Source: Acidobacteriota bacterium (GTDB lineage Bacteria > Acidobacteriota > Blastocatellia > Pyrinomonadales > Pyrinomonadaceae). From it: 27,649 nucleotides of DNA. The stretch covers positions 1 to 27,649 of the forward strand of contig JADYZI010000339.1 in the NCBI GenBank assembly GCA_020853255.1, given 5' to 3'. A program made the translations under genes and the position numbers. Below, one piece after another: positions 7,609 to 14,993 of the stretch (its first letter is position 1; each line of letters opens with the position of its first letter). Below the pieces are notes generated by a model. The model had not been told where the DNA came from. It did not search any database and was given only the letters and a program-made list of their open reading frames with translations.

Positions 7609-8933
7609 GATCGACCGGACTTTTTCTCATCGCACTGCTTTTCGTTTCGCCGATCATCCCGACGGGCGCGATCGCCGGCGGATGGGGTCTCGAGAGCGGA
7701 CGCGCTAGTGAAGCCGACGCGGCAAAGCTAGTCATCGACCAGGTCGCGGTCAGAAGAGCGACGATGATGATCGCTGAAGCCGTTACCGGACCGACCCTCG
7801 CCGAACGCCAAGCCAATCTGACTCGCAACGACGACGGAACGAGAAGTGGCCAAATGGTCGATCGGCTCGATGCCGTTTACCAATGGTGGCTGAAGAGTGT
7901 TATGGAACCCGCCAGAGCGATTGTGGTCAATCCGGCTGCCTCGTGCGAGGAAGTGCAGGTATCGATGCAGAACCTTTTGTCAATGATGAAAATCCGCAGT
8001 GTCGTCGGCCTCGAGAACGAATTCGTTGAACTATACGACGAGATCAAGACCAAGGGGTTCCAACGCTGTCGCGAAGAGGCGTTCGACGAGTGCATGATAA
8101 CCGGCCGCTTTAAGCAGATCGTCGAACTGACTATCGGCCAGCAACGTTCCGCACAGCTCAGTGGCGGCGATGCGTCTGGTGTCGAAGAGTGGGCCGATGC
8201 GGCGCTCAAGCAGTGCGCGATCTACGATCTCGAATTCGTCTCAACGACCAACACTGCGCAGATTTTCAATCTCGAAACAGTAAGGCGTTCGAAGATCAAA
8301 CTGGAATTCAAACTCTCGAACGGAGCAGTCGAAGCCCTGTTGGCCGGCACGAAATTGAGCGATCTGCTGCGAGGGGAAACCATCGGCGACGTTCTCCTCG
8401 ACTCTTCGAAATGCTCGCAGCCACCGCTCAATGTGAGCTGCAAACCCGGTCAGATACTATCGCAGAACTTTGTGAAAGTTCTGCGCCTCGACCTAAAACA
8501 TCGCGAGTTTTATGTTGATGGTCTTGGTATGCCTAAAGTACGGATCGTTGGCGAAGATATGTTCTCTTTCGAGTTTGGCGGCGGTATGTATGATGTCCAG
8601 GCCGTCGTCAACGTACCTCGTTACGGGCCAGTTCCCGTCCCGATGATGGCGATCGGTTACGGCTTTTACATCGCTCATAAAAAAGATCGGCTCAGTCAGG
8701 GCGGATCGGGCATCGGTGGATCTACGGTAAAGGTCGAACACAAAAAGCGAGGCGTCTATCCTGTGCTGTTCGATTTCATCTACGCCGACAAGGGCATCGA
8801 AAGCAACGCATCCGTTTCCGACTCGACCGAGTTCAAGCTCGTTCATAAACCGAAGGCATCCGAAGCACCTCCCGTCAAGGATGAACCGCGAAAGCCAATA
8901 AAACCACGCCGCAAACCCGGAGAAAACAAATGA
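7605..8933 (+). CDS. exported protein of unknown function, helical N-half and beta C-half
   Basis: 442 residues. A signal peptide (LFLIALLFVSPIIPTGAIAG) ends near residue 25. Residues about 30-215 are helix-like, with four cysteines in SCEEV, RCREE, ECMIT and QCAIY that may pair. The second half (220-415) alternates beta-like strands, ending in a Lys/Pro-rich tail (PRKPIKPRRKPGENK). Both its start and its stop overlap neighbours as ATGA. I do not recognise a domain. Confidence 0.83.
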   Translation: MRSTGLFLIALLFVSPIIPTGAIAGGWGLESGRASEADAAKLVIDQVAVRRATMMIAEAVTGPTLAERQANLTRNDDGTRSGQMVDRLDAVYQWWLKSVMEPARAIVVNPAASCEEVQVSMQNLLSMMKIRSVVGLENEFVELYDEIKTKGFQRCREEAFDECMITGRFKQIVELTIGQQRSAQLSGGDASGVEEWADAALKQCAIYDLEFVSTTNTAQIFNLETVRRSKIKLEFKLSNGAVEALLAGTKLSDLLRGETIGDVLLDSSKCSQPPLNVSCKPGQILSQNFVKVLRLDLKHREFYVDGLGMPKVRIVGEDMFSFEFGGGMYDVQAVVNVPRYGPVPVPMMAIGYGFYIAHKKDRLSQGGSGIGGSTVKVEHKKRGVYPVLFDFIYADKGIESNASVSDSTEFKLVHKPKASEAPPVKDEPRKPIKPRRKPGENK

Positions 8934-10129
8934 TAAATCGATGCATTTTAATATTAGTTCTCCTGATCGTCGGCTTTGGTTGCAATTTGGTTTCGGGCGG
9001 CGAAAACTCCGATGAAATAGTCTTTGGTAAGACCGAGGTCGGCACACCGATCGGCGAGAAAGTAAGCAAAGAGATCGGCTCGGCCGGCGGTTCTCTTGCA
9101 AGTCCGGACGGAAAGCTCACCTTGACCGTTCCGAAAGGAGCCGTAACCGAGAACACTTCGTTCTCGATCCAACCTATAACAAACACCTCCGAGTCTGGGA
9201 TCGGTACAGGTTATAGGCTCGAACCGCACGATGTGAAGTTCACTACGCCGCTAGAGCTTACCATTCGTTTCGACGAGAACGACCTTGAGGGGACCGTGCC
9301 CGAGGCTCTGGCTCTCGCATTCCAGGACGCTGAAGGCGCGTGGCAGGCACCAACAAAGTCGCGTCTGGATACGAACGCAAAGACGTTCACGGTTTCGACC
9401 ACGCACTTCAGCGACTGGCTTCTCCTGAAAAGAGTGGCGATCACTCCGGCAAAAGCGAAAGTTTTCGTCGGCGAAACTCTCTTCATAAAGGTCGATGCCT
9501 GTACGAACAGAGTCTGGTACGAAAAGATAAACGTCTGGGTCACGGACAAGTGTCAGGGCCTAAACACAAAAGACGCGAAGTGGGAGTTGAAGGGCGCCGG
9601 TAGTCTGGAGAGAGCCGATAAAAGCTCCGGAGCTGTTTACACAGCACCCGCGGTGAAGCCGGATGACAATAAGGTAAAGGTGACCGTAGAAATCGACATA
9701 AAGATTCGCGACGGAGACACAGGAGAAGTCAGGATATACCCGAGGACGTTTGAGAGCCGGATCACGATCGTCGACCGCGGCTACAGGGCGAAAGGCAACG
9801 CCGGGGATGCCGTATTTGACGGCGTGATTTGCGATCTAGACGCACCTTTTACACTGACAGCAAACCTCCCGATCCTTGTGTACACGATCGAATTTACGCC
9901 ATCGTCGGCAGTGAAGGGAAAATGGAAGATGTCGGGCGCGATGGCGATGTTAATCGCATTCGGCAGCGGGAACTACACAGTTGTGGAAAGCTCGCCTGAA
10001 AATCCGCCAGGTATTGTGATAAGCGGAATGAGCACCGGCATAACACCGAAATTTTCGAAGTCCGGCGGCGGTAGTGCCTTCATATACCTGGTTCCGAATG
10101 ACGGCAACGAATGTATACAAAACGAATGA
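8930..10129 (+). CDS. exported ZU5-like domain protein, possible lipoprotein
   Basis: 399 residues. The N-terminal hydrophobic segment ends in a Cys at residue 18 (IVGFGCN), but the position three residues before it is Gly rather than Leu/Val, so lipidation is possible and not canonical. Residues about 45-140 read like a ZU5-type beta domain (EIGSAGGSLASPDGKLTLTV, PKGAV, then THFSDWLLL), a fold used in surface and adhesion proteins. The following region (about 170-270) looks like an Ig/bacterial-surface-type beta domain with paired cysteines, and the C-terminus is beta-rich. Start overlaps the preceding stop (ATGA). A surface or adhesion role is inference. Confidence 0.83.
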   Translation: MINRCILILVLLIVGFGCNLVSGGENSDEIVFGKTEVGTPIGEKVSKEIGSAGGSLASPDGKLTLTVPKGAVTENTSFSIQPITNTSESGIGTGYRLEPHDVKFTTPLELTIRFDENDLEGTVPEALALAFQDAEGAWQAPTKSRLDTNAKTFTVSTTHFSDWLLLKRVAITPAKAKVFVGETLFIKVDACTNRVWYEKINVWVTDKCQGLNTKDAKWELKGAGSLERADKSSGAVYTAPAVKPDDNKVKVTVEIDIKIRDGDTGEVRIYPRTFESRITIVDRGYRAKGNAGDAVFDGVICDLDAPFTLTANLPILVYTIEFTPSSAVKGKWKMSGAMAMLIAFGSGNYTVVESSPENPPGIVISGMSTGITPKFSKSGGGSAFIYLVPNDGNECIQNE

Positions 10130-10162
10130 TCATATTTACAGCGACTTAATAGGAGAATATCT

Positions 10163-11188
10163 ATGAAAAACATAATTGCATTTATCGGTTTGGCATTTTG
10201 TCTGACCGTGGTTAACGTAGCATTTGCTCAAAATGAGAAGCTCGGCGACATCAAGTATTCGGCGCCGAAGGGCTGGGCGAAGGCGGCGAAGGATCATGCC
10301 GTTGTCTTTAGCGAGATCGATCAACGGGCGGGTAATTTTTGCTTTATCACGCTTCACGCGGCGAGCGCGAGCGAAGGCACGCCGCAAAAAGATTTTGCAC
10401 GCGAGTGGAAGCTCCGCGTTGTCGAGCCGTGGGGCGGCGAGGCAAATCCGAAGACCATAACCGAGCCCGACAAAGGCTGGACGGCGATCGCCGGCGGCAC
10501 GCAGATTAACTTTCAGGGCACCAATGCGTTTGCGTTTCTTACGGTCGTAAGCGGATTTGGAAAGACGGTGAGCATTCTCGGCATTCTTAATGACGACTCA
10601 TATCTGCCGCCATTGCAGGCGTTTGTTGAGAAGATCGACATCGACAAAACAAATTCCTCTGCGGTTGCTGCAACGGCACCGGTTGTGCAGTACGACGATT
10701 TTGGCCGGCTGATCATTCCGCTACCGACACGTCAACTTACCCTAGCCGATCTCGCCGGAAATTGGGGCGAGGCCGAGAGCCTCAATCTAAGATACGTCGA
10801 TCGCGTCACCGGACGCTACGCTGGAGCCGATTCAATAGCCTACAAGTCAAAAATGACGTTTACCGCTGATGGCGGATTTTACGATGACTTTTATGCGATT
10901 CAAAACGGCAAGCTTATTAAGGAAAAGACTGCGGGCAGCATCGGCATCAATGGACGCATCCTCTTCATCAAACAGCGAAACGTGGCGAAATACGTTATAC
11001 GCGGCTGGCTCGAACTGCCTGACATGACGATCCTCGAGGTCTGCGGCCCGTGGTACGACGACGACGTGATTCCTTCCGAAATATTCACAAATCCGGCGCA
11101 AGGAGCGAATCTCAATCGTAAATGGTCACGAAAAAAAAGTAACTATCATTCACCGGCCCCAGGATTCTCTTTTGCAGGGAAAGACTAA
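10163..11188 (+). CDS. exported protein of unknown function, last gene of the secreted operon, 3' end altered
   Basis: 341 residues with an AGGAG ribosome site 8 bases before the ATG. The signal peptide (IIAFIGLAFCLTVVNVAFA|QN) ends at about residue 23. Residues 30-160 form one mixed domain (YSAPKGW opening). After a short linker, residues about 195-320 look like a lipocalin-like beta barrel (LAGNWGEAESL, TFTADGGFYDDF, GSIGINGRILF). The last 16 residues are encoded by DNA that, in another frame, belongs to the truncated recombinase. An A8 run at 11131-11138 precedes them; one more A would give the natural-looking ending SRKKK-stop. It lies 33 bp after its predecessor, so it is probably co-transcribed. 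Confidence 0.85.
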   Translation: MKNIIAFIGLAFCLTVVNVAFAQNEKLGDIKYSAPKGWAKAAKDHAVVFSEIDQRAGNFCFITLHAASASEGTPQKDFAREWKLRVVEPWGGEANPKTITEPDKGWTAIAGGTQINFQGTNAFAFLTVVSGFGKTVSILGILNDDSYLPPLQAFVEKIDIDKTNSSAVAATAPVVQYDDFGRLIIPLPTRQLTLADLAGNWGEAESLNLRYVDRVTGRYAGADSIAYKSKMTFTADGGFYDDFYAIQNGKLIKEKTAGSIGINGRILFIKQRNVAKYVIRGWLELPDMTILEVCGPWYDDDVIPSEIFTNPAQGANLNRKWSRKKSNYHSPAPGFSFAGKD

Positions 11189-11576
11189 ACGAAAGGTCAT
11201 CGTTCCGATGAACGGTATCGTCAAGGAAATCCTGATGAGAAGACTGAATGATCCCGGAGATCTTTTCTTTCCAAGCTATCGAACCGGAAAGAAGCTCACG
11301 AGTATCAAAAACGGTATTCGGTTTGCCTGTATTCGGGCTGGAATCCCGAAGCTTGGCATGCGGGCGCTTCGTCGATCATTCGGAACCTGGCTCCATGAGC
11401 TTGGTTACAACGATTCCACCATCGCAAGCCTGTTGGGCCATTCCGACCTTCGTTCAGTACCTCGATACAAACGCGGTACAAAAATAAAGAGAGCGGCGGG
11501 TTTGGATCTGGAAAAAATAGGAATCCTGCCAAAATCCTACCACTCCCGAATTCAGGACCATCAGCTAATAGCGTAA
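11139..11576 (+). pseudogene. truncated tyrosine recombinase (integrase), C-terminal catalytic part only
   Basis: The frame carries integrase-like text from about VTIIHRPQDSLLQGKTKRK onward and continues to a stop at 11576. Catalytic elements recognised: the second-arginine box as RALRRSFGTWLHELG (the usual His of HxLRH is Arg here), LLGHSDL (conserved His) and the tyrosine in SVPRYKRG. The N-terminal DNA-binding domain and first catalytic Arg are missing; upstream sequence is the end of an unrelated exported protein. From the TTG at 11172 at most 134 residues could be made, so it is a remnant. It lies 15 bp from the 3' end of the tRNA-Ala, the normal place for an integrase of a tRNA-targeted island. 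Confidence 0.8.
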
Positions 11577-11591
11577 GTCCTTTAGAATCAA

Positions 11592-11667
11592 TGGTGGAGA
11601 TGAGGGGGATCGAACCCCTGACCTCGGCATTGCGAACGCCGCGCTCTCCCAGCTGAGCTACATCCCC
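11592..11667 (-). tRNA. tRNA-Ala (anticodon CGC)
   Basis: 76 nt including an encoded CCA. The minus strand folds as acceptor GGGGATG/CATCTCC, D stem GCTC/GAGC, anticodon stem CGGCG/TGCCG with loop TTCGCAA (anticodon CGC), and T stem AGGGG/CCCCT with loop TTCGATC. All arms pair, with only G-T wobbles (position 31-39 and within the acceptor). It decodes GCG. The 3' end faces the truncated integrase and appears duplicated at 529-574. Confidence 0.97.
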
Positions 11668-11679
11668 AAAACAAACGAC

Positions 11680-11707
11680 ATTATCCCACGTTGTGCGAAA
11701 AACGCAA
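11680..11707 (-). promoter_or_regulatory. probable promoter of tRNA-Ala
   Basis: On the minus strand GATAAT (11680-11685) is a 5/6 match to the -10 box, 12 bases before the mature tRNA 5' end. A TTGCGT -35-like box (11702-11707) lies 16 bases further upstream. Confidence 0.5.
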
Positions 11708-11762
11708 GGATTCGTCCCGTATGGCCCGGGCCGCCGCCAGTCCGCGTTAGCCACCAAAGCCG

Positions 11763-11779
11763 GTCCATAAAATTATTCT
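11763..11779. repeat. left target-site duplication of the insertion sequence
   Basis: These 17 bases recur at 13357-13373 with a single T/C difference, immediately outside the element's terminal repeats. Long duplications are known for IS1202-type elements. Confidence 0.75.
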
Positions 11780-11871
11780 GTCAAAACTCTTTAGAAATGT
11801 CCTACATCTGAACTCTTTAGAAATGTCCTATTCCAGAGAGAGCCGGTTCAGATGTTGGGTGCCGGATTTAA

Positions 11872-11950
11872 TGTTTGGCGAGGGGCTTGTCAAGCTTTCA
11901 GCGACTGGAAGGAGCGTTTTAAGAAAGCTTGACAAGCCCCTCGCCAAACA
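11872..11950. repeat. perfect 27-bp inverted repeat at the transposase 3' end
   Basis: Arms 11872-11898 and 11924-11950 are exact reverse complements around a 25-nt loop. The transposase stop codon (11890-11892) lies inside one arm and the other arm encodes part of the C-terminus. The hairpin would be very stable in RNA, so it could end or protect the transposase message; there is no T-run directly after it. Confidence 0.85.
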
Positions 11951-13263
11951 AACAATTTCACAACGTCTGAAGCGGGCGGCGGCACATGCGTTTGCGAACG
12001 GCGCCACGGATGGTCCGGGGCGGGTTTGCGTCGTCCTTTTGCTTTTACGTGAGCACCCGTCACTGACGGGGGCACCGACGTTCTCTCTGACTCTTTCTCT
12101 TTCGGGTCGATCTCATGAAACTCGACCTCGATACCACGATAAAACATATGAAGCCGCCCGTCGAGATAGCTCCTGATCTGGACGCTCGTACGGGCCGGCG
12201 AGTAATGATTCGTGTGCGAGCGGATCTGATAGACACGATTTTCAAAGCTCAATGTCCAGTGTGCCGAGAGTTTTCTCTCCTGCTCGATACAAAAGATGGC
12301 AGCCAGGTCGAGGCCCTCCGCCGAGCGATGGTAATCGGCACTCTCTCTTGGTGGGCGAGCAAAGCGCTCGTTCAGGTCGTTGTCGAACCAGCTTTGCAGC
12401 ATCTCGTTGGTCTCGTCGATGCCGCTTATCTCTTTGAGCAGAAGCTCGTTTACAAGTCGATCCTGATACACTTTGTTTGTTCTTTCAACGCGTCCTTTGG
12501 CCTCGGGCGAGTGGGCACGAATTATCTCTATCCCCAGCAGCTTGCAGGCACGCCCAAACTGCGTCAGGCACTGGCGCCCTTCGATTCGTGCGTTCTCGGC
12601 GTCCTTTTCCGCCGGGACGAATACATTCTTCTTGTCTACGTATAGACTTTTCGGCACTCCATATCGATCAATCCACCTCCACAAAATCCTCATTGCCGCC
12701 TCGGTTGTCTCTTGCTTTGACATCAGAGACATCCTTCTGCCCGTAGCATCATCGATCATCACCATCAGACAGCATTGCTCACCCCTGTCCCCAAACCAAC
12801 GATGATGCGACCCATCCATCTGCACCATCTCGCCAAAATGTCCCTTCGGTTCGCGCCACGGCTTGTGTTTGGCCAGCTTTCTTCCCTTTAACTGCCATAG
12901 TCCAGCCTTGATCAGCATCCGCCGGACCGTCTCGTGATCGACCCGTATCTCGTGTTCGCTCCACAGCTTTTCCGTAAAGTACACCGGCCCCATGCCCTTG
13001 TATCGCCCGCCATACAGCTCCTCGATCTTTTTCCTCGTCGCAGCCGCCGTCCGTCGATTTGTCTCGCGTCCCCGCGATCTGTGTACCAGCCCATACGCCC
13101 CTTCTTTCTCATACCGGCCCTTGAGCCGACTGCTCTGCCGATACGATAGCGACATTACCTCAGCTGCCTCCGTCAGCTTCATTTCACCTCGTACCACCCG
13201 CTCCAGTACCAACATCGCCTCTCGCTCCTTCTTGCTCATCCCAAATGTCCCTTCCTCGCCCAT
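11890..13263 (-). CDS. ISNCY-family (IS1202-like) DDE transposase
   Basis: 457 residues, the usual length for the group. Residues 10-70 form a helix-turn-helix start (TEAAEVMSLSYRQSSRL), residues 75-125 a second DNA-binding part. The integrase-core catalytic domain begins at QMDGSHHRWF (D150), continues with MVMIDDATGR, YVDKKNVF (D210) and HSPEAKGRVERTN (E260), giving a complete DDE triad. The last ~28 residues come from the perfect inverted repeat at 11872-11950, so the C-terminus may be shaped by the DNA hairpin rather than by protein function. No frameshift or internal stop is seen. Confidence 0.93.
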   Translation of the reverse strand: MGEEGTFGMSKKEREAMLVLERVVRGEMKLTEAAEVMSLSYRQSSRLKGRYEKEGAYGLVHRSRGRETNRRTAAATRKKIEELYGGRYKGMGPVYFTEKLWSEHEIRVDHETVRRMLIKAGLWQLKGRKLAKHKPWREPKGHFGEMVQMDGSHHRWFGDRGEQCCLMVMIDDATGRRMSLMSKQETTEAAMRILWRWIDRYGVPKSLYVDKKNVFVPAEKDAENARIEGRQCLTQFGRACKLLGIEIIRAHSPEAKGRVERTNKVYQDRLVNELLLKEISGIDETNEMLQSWFDNDLNERFARPPRESADYHRSAEGLDLAAIFCIEQERKLSAHWTLSFENRVYQIRSHTNHYSPARTSVQIRSYLDGRLHMFYRGIEVEFHEIDPKEKESERTSVPPSVTGAHVKAKGRRKPAPDHPWRRSQTHVPPPASDVVKLFVWRGACQAFLKRSFQSLKA

Positions 13264-13356
13264 CTGATACCCCCTTCTATCGGTATCTTCTCAGCCACCG
13301 CCACACTAGGACATTTCTATTGAGTTCCAATAGGACATTTTCTCGGAGTTCCTACA

Positions 13357-13373
13357 GTCCACAAAATTATTCT
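13357..13373. repeat. right target-site duplication of the insertion sequence
   Basis: Partner of 11763-11779, 16 of 17 bases identical and in direct orientation. It marks the right boundary of the element. Confidence 0.75.
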
Positions 13374-13551
13374 TGAATTATCCGGGTGCATTATGCAGAA
13401 TAGAAAAAGCGTTCCTAAAGTGCCTCCCTGGGCACAAGCGCTGAATTCCAAGATCGCGTTCCTCACGCTACTTGCTTCGCCACCCTCCTCATGGGTTATG
13501 GAGTATAGTCCCAAACTTGATCCACTCACATTTCAAGGAAAAACCACGCAT

Positions 13552-14604
13552 ATGTATAAAACACTCCTGCTTATGGGGCTATTTTGCCTCTCTATCTCCG
13601 CAAAGACCATTGACATCAAAGACTACGCTACGCCAAACGACGGCCTTAACGATCGTCCAGGCTTCCAGGCAGCGGCCGATGAGCTCAGAACCAGCGGCGG
13701 CGGAACATTGATCATCAGTGAAGGAACCTGGGATATAGGCGACGCAGCCATCCTTTTTATCGGAAACTACGTCTCCTACAAGATAGTTGGTGACAAAGGT
13801 TCCATTATACGCATCGCAAGTGCTCCGAACTTTTCCTCTTTCGAGGTTGGAAACGCGAATTCGTTTGAAATGCACGACCTTGTCTTCATCGGAGGCACGA
13901 ACGGTGTGGATACCGCATCGATACTAAATGCTGACTATACCGGACAGGTTCTGGTGAAAGGATGCCGCGTCTTCGGCGTGTACGGTGCGTATGCACTGTT
14001 CTATACGTCGAACGTGGATGCCGTGTACGAAGGCAACCAGTTCGATGGATCGGGGTCAAACGTCGCGGTCATCGCGGCCGGCGGCGGCGGATTTCGTTCG
14101 CTCACGGTCCGCAACAACACTTTCTTTGACTACGCAAATTTTAACGGCGGCTACTATTCGAAGCCAGGTTCAACCCCGGCTTGGATCCGGGTAGAGCCTA
14201 CCGACGAGCAACTTGTAAACGCCGCATGGGGTTCGACTGTTATCATTGACAACAATCGCCTGGATGAAGGTGCCGTGAATGCCATTTCGATAAAGAATGT
14301 CCGGAACCTGCAGATCAGGAACATCGCTGTGAACGTAAGCGGGACAACGCCAGGAGCGGGCATCCTGCTGGACAACGTAAAGTACGGTTCTGTAATGAAT
14401 TCGGTCTTTGGTTATGTCCAGGCCAGGAGGCCCGCACTGGTGCTGCGGAACGAATCAAATGTCGAGATATCAAAACTGGACTTCGGCGGTGGAGTTTATC
14501 TTGGGACCTTCGACAGATCAAGCAGGCTTGTGCCGGTTGGGCTATGCACAGGCTGCTCAGTCAAACCGCTTAATGGAGGGGGCAGCGGCGGCGAAAGCAA
14601 ATGA
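13552..14604 (+). CDS. exported right-handed beta-helix protein (pectate-lyase-like fold)
   Basis: 350 residues from the ATG at 13552, where a signal peptide (LLLMGLFCLSISA|KT) begins and an AAGGAA ribosome site sits 11 bases upstream. A further 53 in-frame upstream codons look non-coding. The mature N-terminus (IDIKDYATPNDGLND followed by GGGTLIISEGTWDI) is the typical opening of pectate-lyase-type beta-helix proteins. Repeated short strands with Asn ladders follow (VRNNTFFDY, IDNNRLDEGA, LDNVKYGSVMNSVFG). The substrate cannot be told from the sequence; it may be a polysaccharide lyase/hydrolase or a carbohydrate-binding surface protein. The C-terminal tail is Gly/Ser rich. It stands alone just after the insertion sequence. 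Confidence 0.85.
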   Translation: MYKTLLLMGLFCLSISAKTIDIKDYATPNDGLNDRPGFQAAADELRTSGGGTLIISEGTWDIGDAAILFIGNYVSYKIVGDKGSIIRIASAPNFSSFEVGNANSFEMHDLVFIGGTNGVDTASILNADYTGQVLVKGCRVFGVYGAYALFYTSNVDAVYEGNQFDGSGSNVAVIAAGGGGFRSLTVRNNTFFDYANFNGGYYSKPGSTPAWIRVEPTDEQLVNAAWGSTVIIDNNRLDEGAVNAISIKNVRNLQIRNIAVNVSGTTPGAGILLDNVKYGSVMNSVFGYVQARRPALVLRNESNVEISKLDFGGGVYLGTFDRSSRLVPVGLCTGCSVKPLNGGGSGGESK

Positions 14605-14653
14605 TCCGTTCCGCGTGACGCGTGCGAGGACCTATGGCCTGATCCGGTAATGG

Positions 14654-14905
14654 CTACTGTACCCCAACGGGCAAAAGCGATCCTTTCGGATCCGAGGCAA
14701 AGGCGTAGCCGTCCTCGATCTTGCCGATCAGTCCGTGAAAGCTGATATCCTCACCCGAGACGACAACGACAACATCGCCGGGGCTGACCTTTTTTTCGTC
14801 AACGGGAAACTTAATGATGGTAGCGTTTCCGTTGTCGTGGGCGACAGCCTCAAACTCAAAGGAATCGGTATTGAAACTCAGTGTCTGGCAAAAAGCAACT
14901 TCCAT
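14654..14905 (-). CDS. small hypothetical protein
   Basis: 83 residues, largely beta-prone (ATIIKFPVDEKKV, DVVVVVSGEDISFHGLIG), with no signal peptide or membrane span. No Shine-Dalgarno precedes the ATG. Instead TATACT lies six bases before it on the coding strand, so the message could be leaderless. It is convergent with the beta-helix gene and downstream of the nuclease/phosphatase-family gene on the same strand. No family is recognised. Confidence 0.6.
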   Translation of the reverse strand: MEVAFCQTLSFNTDSFEFEAVAHDNGNATIIKFPVDEKKVSPGDVVVVVSGEDISFHGLIGKIEDGYAFASDPKGSLLPVGVQ

Positions 14906-14993
14906 ACCGAGAGTATAGCTTTTCGGGCACGGCGACGCTACTCGCTGTATCTATTCTTCTTAAGGCCGGTGTTCTTTTTCGGCGTAGGCTGGT

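Larger units (their letters stand above)
11780..13356 (-). mobile_element. insertion sequence, ISNCY/IS1202-like, about 1.58 kb
   Basis: The element has one transposase gene on the minus strand, related inverted ends, and flanking 17-bp direct repeats. Each end carries two tandem copies of the terminal word: left 11785-11804 and 11811-11830 (identical 20-mers AACTCTTTAGAAATGTCCTA), right 13307-13326 and 13331-13350 (inverted, diverged, sharing the AAATGTCCTA core). It sits between tRNA-Ala and the beta-helix gene and does not visibly interrupt a gene. The transposase is intact, so the copy may still be mobile. The exact outer boundaries are inferred from the duplication. Confidence 0.85.

Noticed and set aside
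11305..11757. 150-codon minus-strand open frame across the tRNA region
   Set aside because: It runs through the tRNA-Ala and opposite the integrase remnant and has no protein motif; it is a chance reading.
13393..13551. Longer N-terminus for the beta-helix protein starting at 13393
   Set aside because: The 53 extra residues have no signal character, while a clear signal peptide with a ribosome site starts at 13552.
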